Shown here: piece by piece, positions 63,422 to 64,000 of the stretch | Layout: the number at the start of each line of letters is the position of its first letter | How positions within the stretch are numbered: position 1 is the stretch's first letter | Origin: Thiomicrorhabdus sp963677355 | GTDB taxonomy: Bacteria; Pseudomonadota; Gammaproteobacteria; Thiomicrospirales; Thiomicrospiraceae | Length of the DNA stretch: 64,000 nucleotides | Reading direction: 5' to 3' | Assembly (NCBI GenBank): GCA_963677355.2 | Contig: CAXXXQ010000002.1 | Location: forward strand, 806,001 to 870,000 | Notes under the pieces: generated by a model | Seen by the model: only the letters and a program-made list of their open reading frames with translations | Told to the model about the DNA's origin: nothing | Database searches by the model: none | Program-made: the position numbers and the translations under genes

Positions 63422-63970
63422 GTGCAGAATCCAGGTGAAGAAATTGTAGGGGAGTATCTCAAGTGTTTTTTGGACTGTGACTTTGTGGAATACAACCTTT
63501 ATACCCCAGATGTACAGGGAGAAATTGATGTTGTTGGCATAAACCCGAAAAATAAAATTGTTTACATTTGTGAGGTTGCCACCCATCTTGTAACTGGGCT
63601 TCAATACGTCAAGAATAGACAACCAGACAATGTTGATCGATTCAGTAAAAAATTCCGCAAAAATATCCAGTATGCTAATAAATACTTTGAAGATTATGAA
63701 AAGCACTTTATGCTCTGGTCACCTATAGTCAAAAATCAAGGTGTCAATGCAAAGAACAATCAAACGAGTGACATTGAAGAAATAAAAAGCAATCTATATT
63801 CTGAGTTTGGAGTATCTCTTGAAACAATTATCAACCAAGACTATCTAGAGCGTTTATCACAACTTCGGCAATATGCAGCCAAGGAAACAAAAGAGCTTAA
63901 ATCGCCAATTCTGCGACTGATGCAAATAGAAGAAAAGTTGACAAAGCATATTTCAAGACTCCGTAAATGA
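63422..63970 (+). CDS. Unknown protein, possible PD-(D/E)XK-like nuclease fold
   Basis: 182 residues, GTG start with GGAG 6 nt upstream. The N-terminal half shows E7 in a first helix, then D36 (GEIDVVG) and E51 (VYICEVATH) after a short hairpin, the order of the PD-(D/E)XK core. The catalytic Lys after E-x is Ala (A53), so activity is doubtful. The C-terminus is helical and lysine-rich. The gene is clearly more AT-rich than its neighbours, which suggests recent acquisition. No partner is visible before the window ends. Confidence 0.6.
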   Translation: MQNPGEEIVGEYLKCFLDCDFVEYNLYTPDVQGEIDVVGINPKNKIVYICEVATHLVTGLQYVKNRQPDNVDRFSKKFRKNIQYANKYFEDYEKHFMLWSPIVKNQGVNAKNNQTSDIEEIKSNLYSEFGVSLETIINQDYLERLSQLRQYAAKETKELKSPILRLMQIEEKLTKHISRLRK

Positions 63971-64000
63971 TCATATCAGAATCATGTCAGATTATTACTC

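Overview
The window looks like chromosome of a gammaproteobacterial sulfur-oxidising chemolithotroph, most likely of the Thiomicrospira/Hydrogenovibrio/Thiomicrorhabdus group. This is inferred from gene content and order: the mutL-miaA-hfq-hflX-hflK-hflC-yjeT-(hisZ)-purA run, rnfABCDGE-nth, mnmA-hflD, a monomeric isocitrate dehydrogenase, a sulfide:quinone oxidoreductase-like flavoprotein, and an exported rhodanese-like protein cut by the left edge. No phylogenetic computation was possible. I saw no rRNA, tRNA, CRISPR array, insertion sequence or prophage. The window is mostly densely packed housekeeping DNA.

Layout. 1-10 kb: a partial exported protein, a YebC/YeeN-family protein, a PAS-GGDEF diguanylate cyclase, icd (minus), then rluE, mnmA, hflD and a cupin gene (plus), ppiD (minus) and a lone CheY-like receiver. 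10-20 kb: a long minus-strand run from mutL to purA, interrupted by one internal terminator. 20-31 kb: mrp, a STAS protein, metG (frame broken by one extra T in a T-run), the complete rnfABCDGE operon and nth. 31-36 kb: a DUF1841 gene, rnhA, and on the minus strand a CHASE-PAS-PAS histidine kinase followed by a receiver-PP2C phosphatase. 36-43 kb: a Bcp-type peroxiredoxin, DUF3010, glnS, a flavodoxin-fold reductase, a cytoplasmic parvulin, a CnoX-like thioredoxin/TPR protein and several genes of unknown function.

43-49 kb: a cobalamin riboswitch with a recognisable promoter precedes btuB-cobQ-cobO-btuF, a B12 uptake and corrinoid-remodelling operon. 48.5-54 kb: a minus-strand envelope/competence group (comEC, lpxK, a Trm112-like gene, kdsB, a small membrane protein), with comEC and a divergent DUF2062 gene starting on the same CATG. 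54-60 kb: two tandem CZB-domain genes behind a structured leader, a Lon-like protease, amtB and a D-cysteine desulfhydrase/ACC deaminase family gene. 60-64 kb: the SQR-like gene with an unknown partner, an exported unknown protein, greB, and an AT-rich terminal gene that may be a PD-(D/E)XK-like nuclease.

Most unusual points: the tandem CZB pair, in which the second copy aligns without gaps to the first over the first 75 residues yet has lost all four zinc ligands; the roughly 155-nt structured leader in front of that pair; the metG frameshift; the five Ala/Lys-rich repeats of about 50 residues in RnfC; the zero-spacing divergent comEC/DUF2062 start; and the small unknown gene coupled to the SQR-like gene. 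I did not find a clearly self-contained new system. The CZB pair with its leader is the best candidate.
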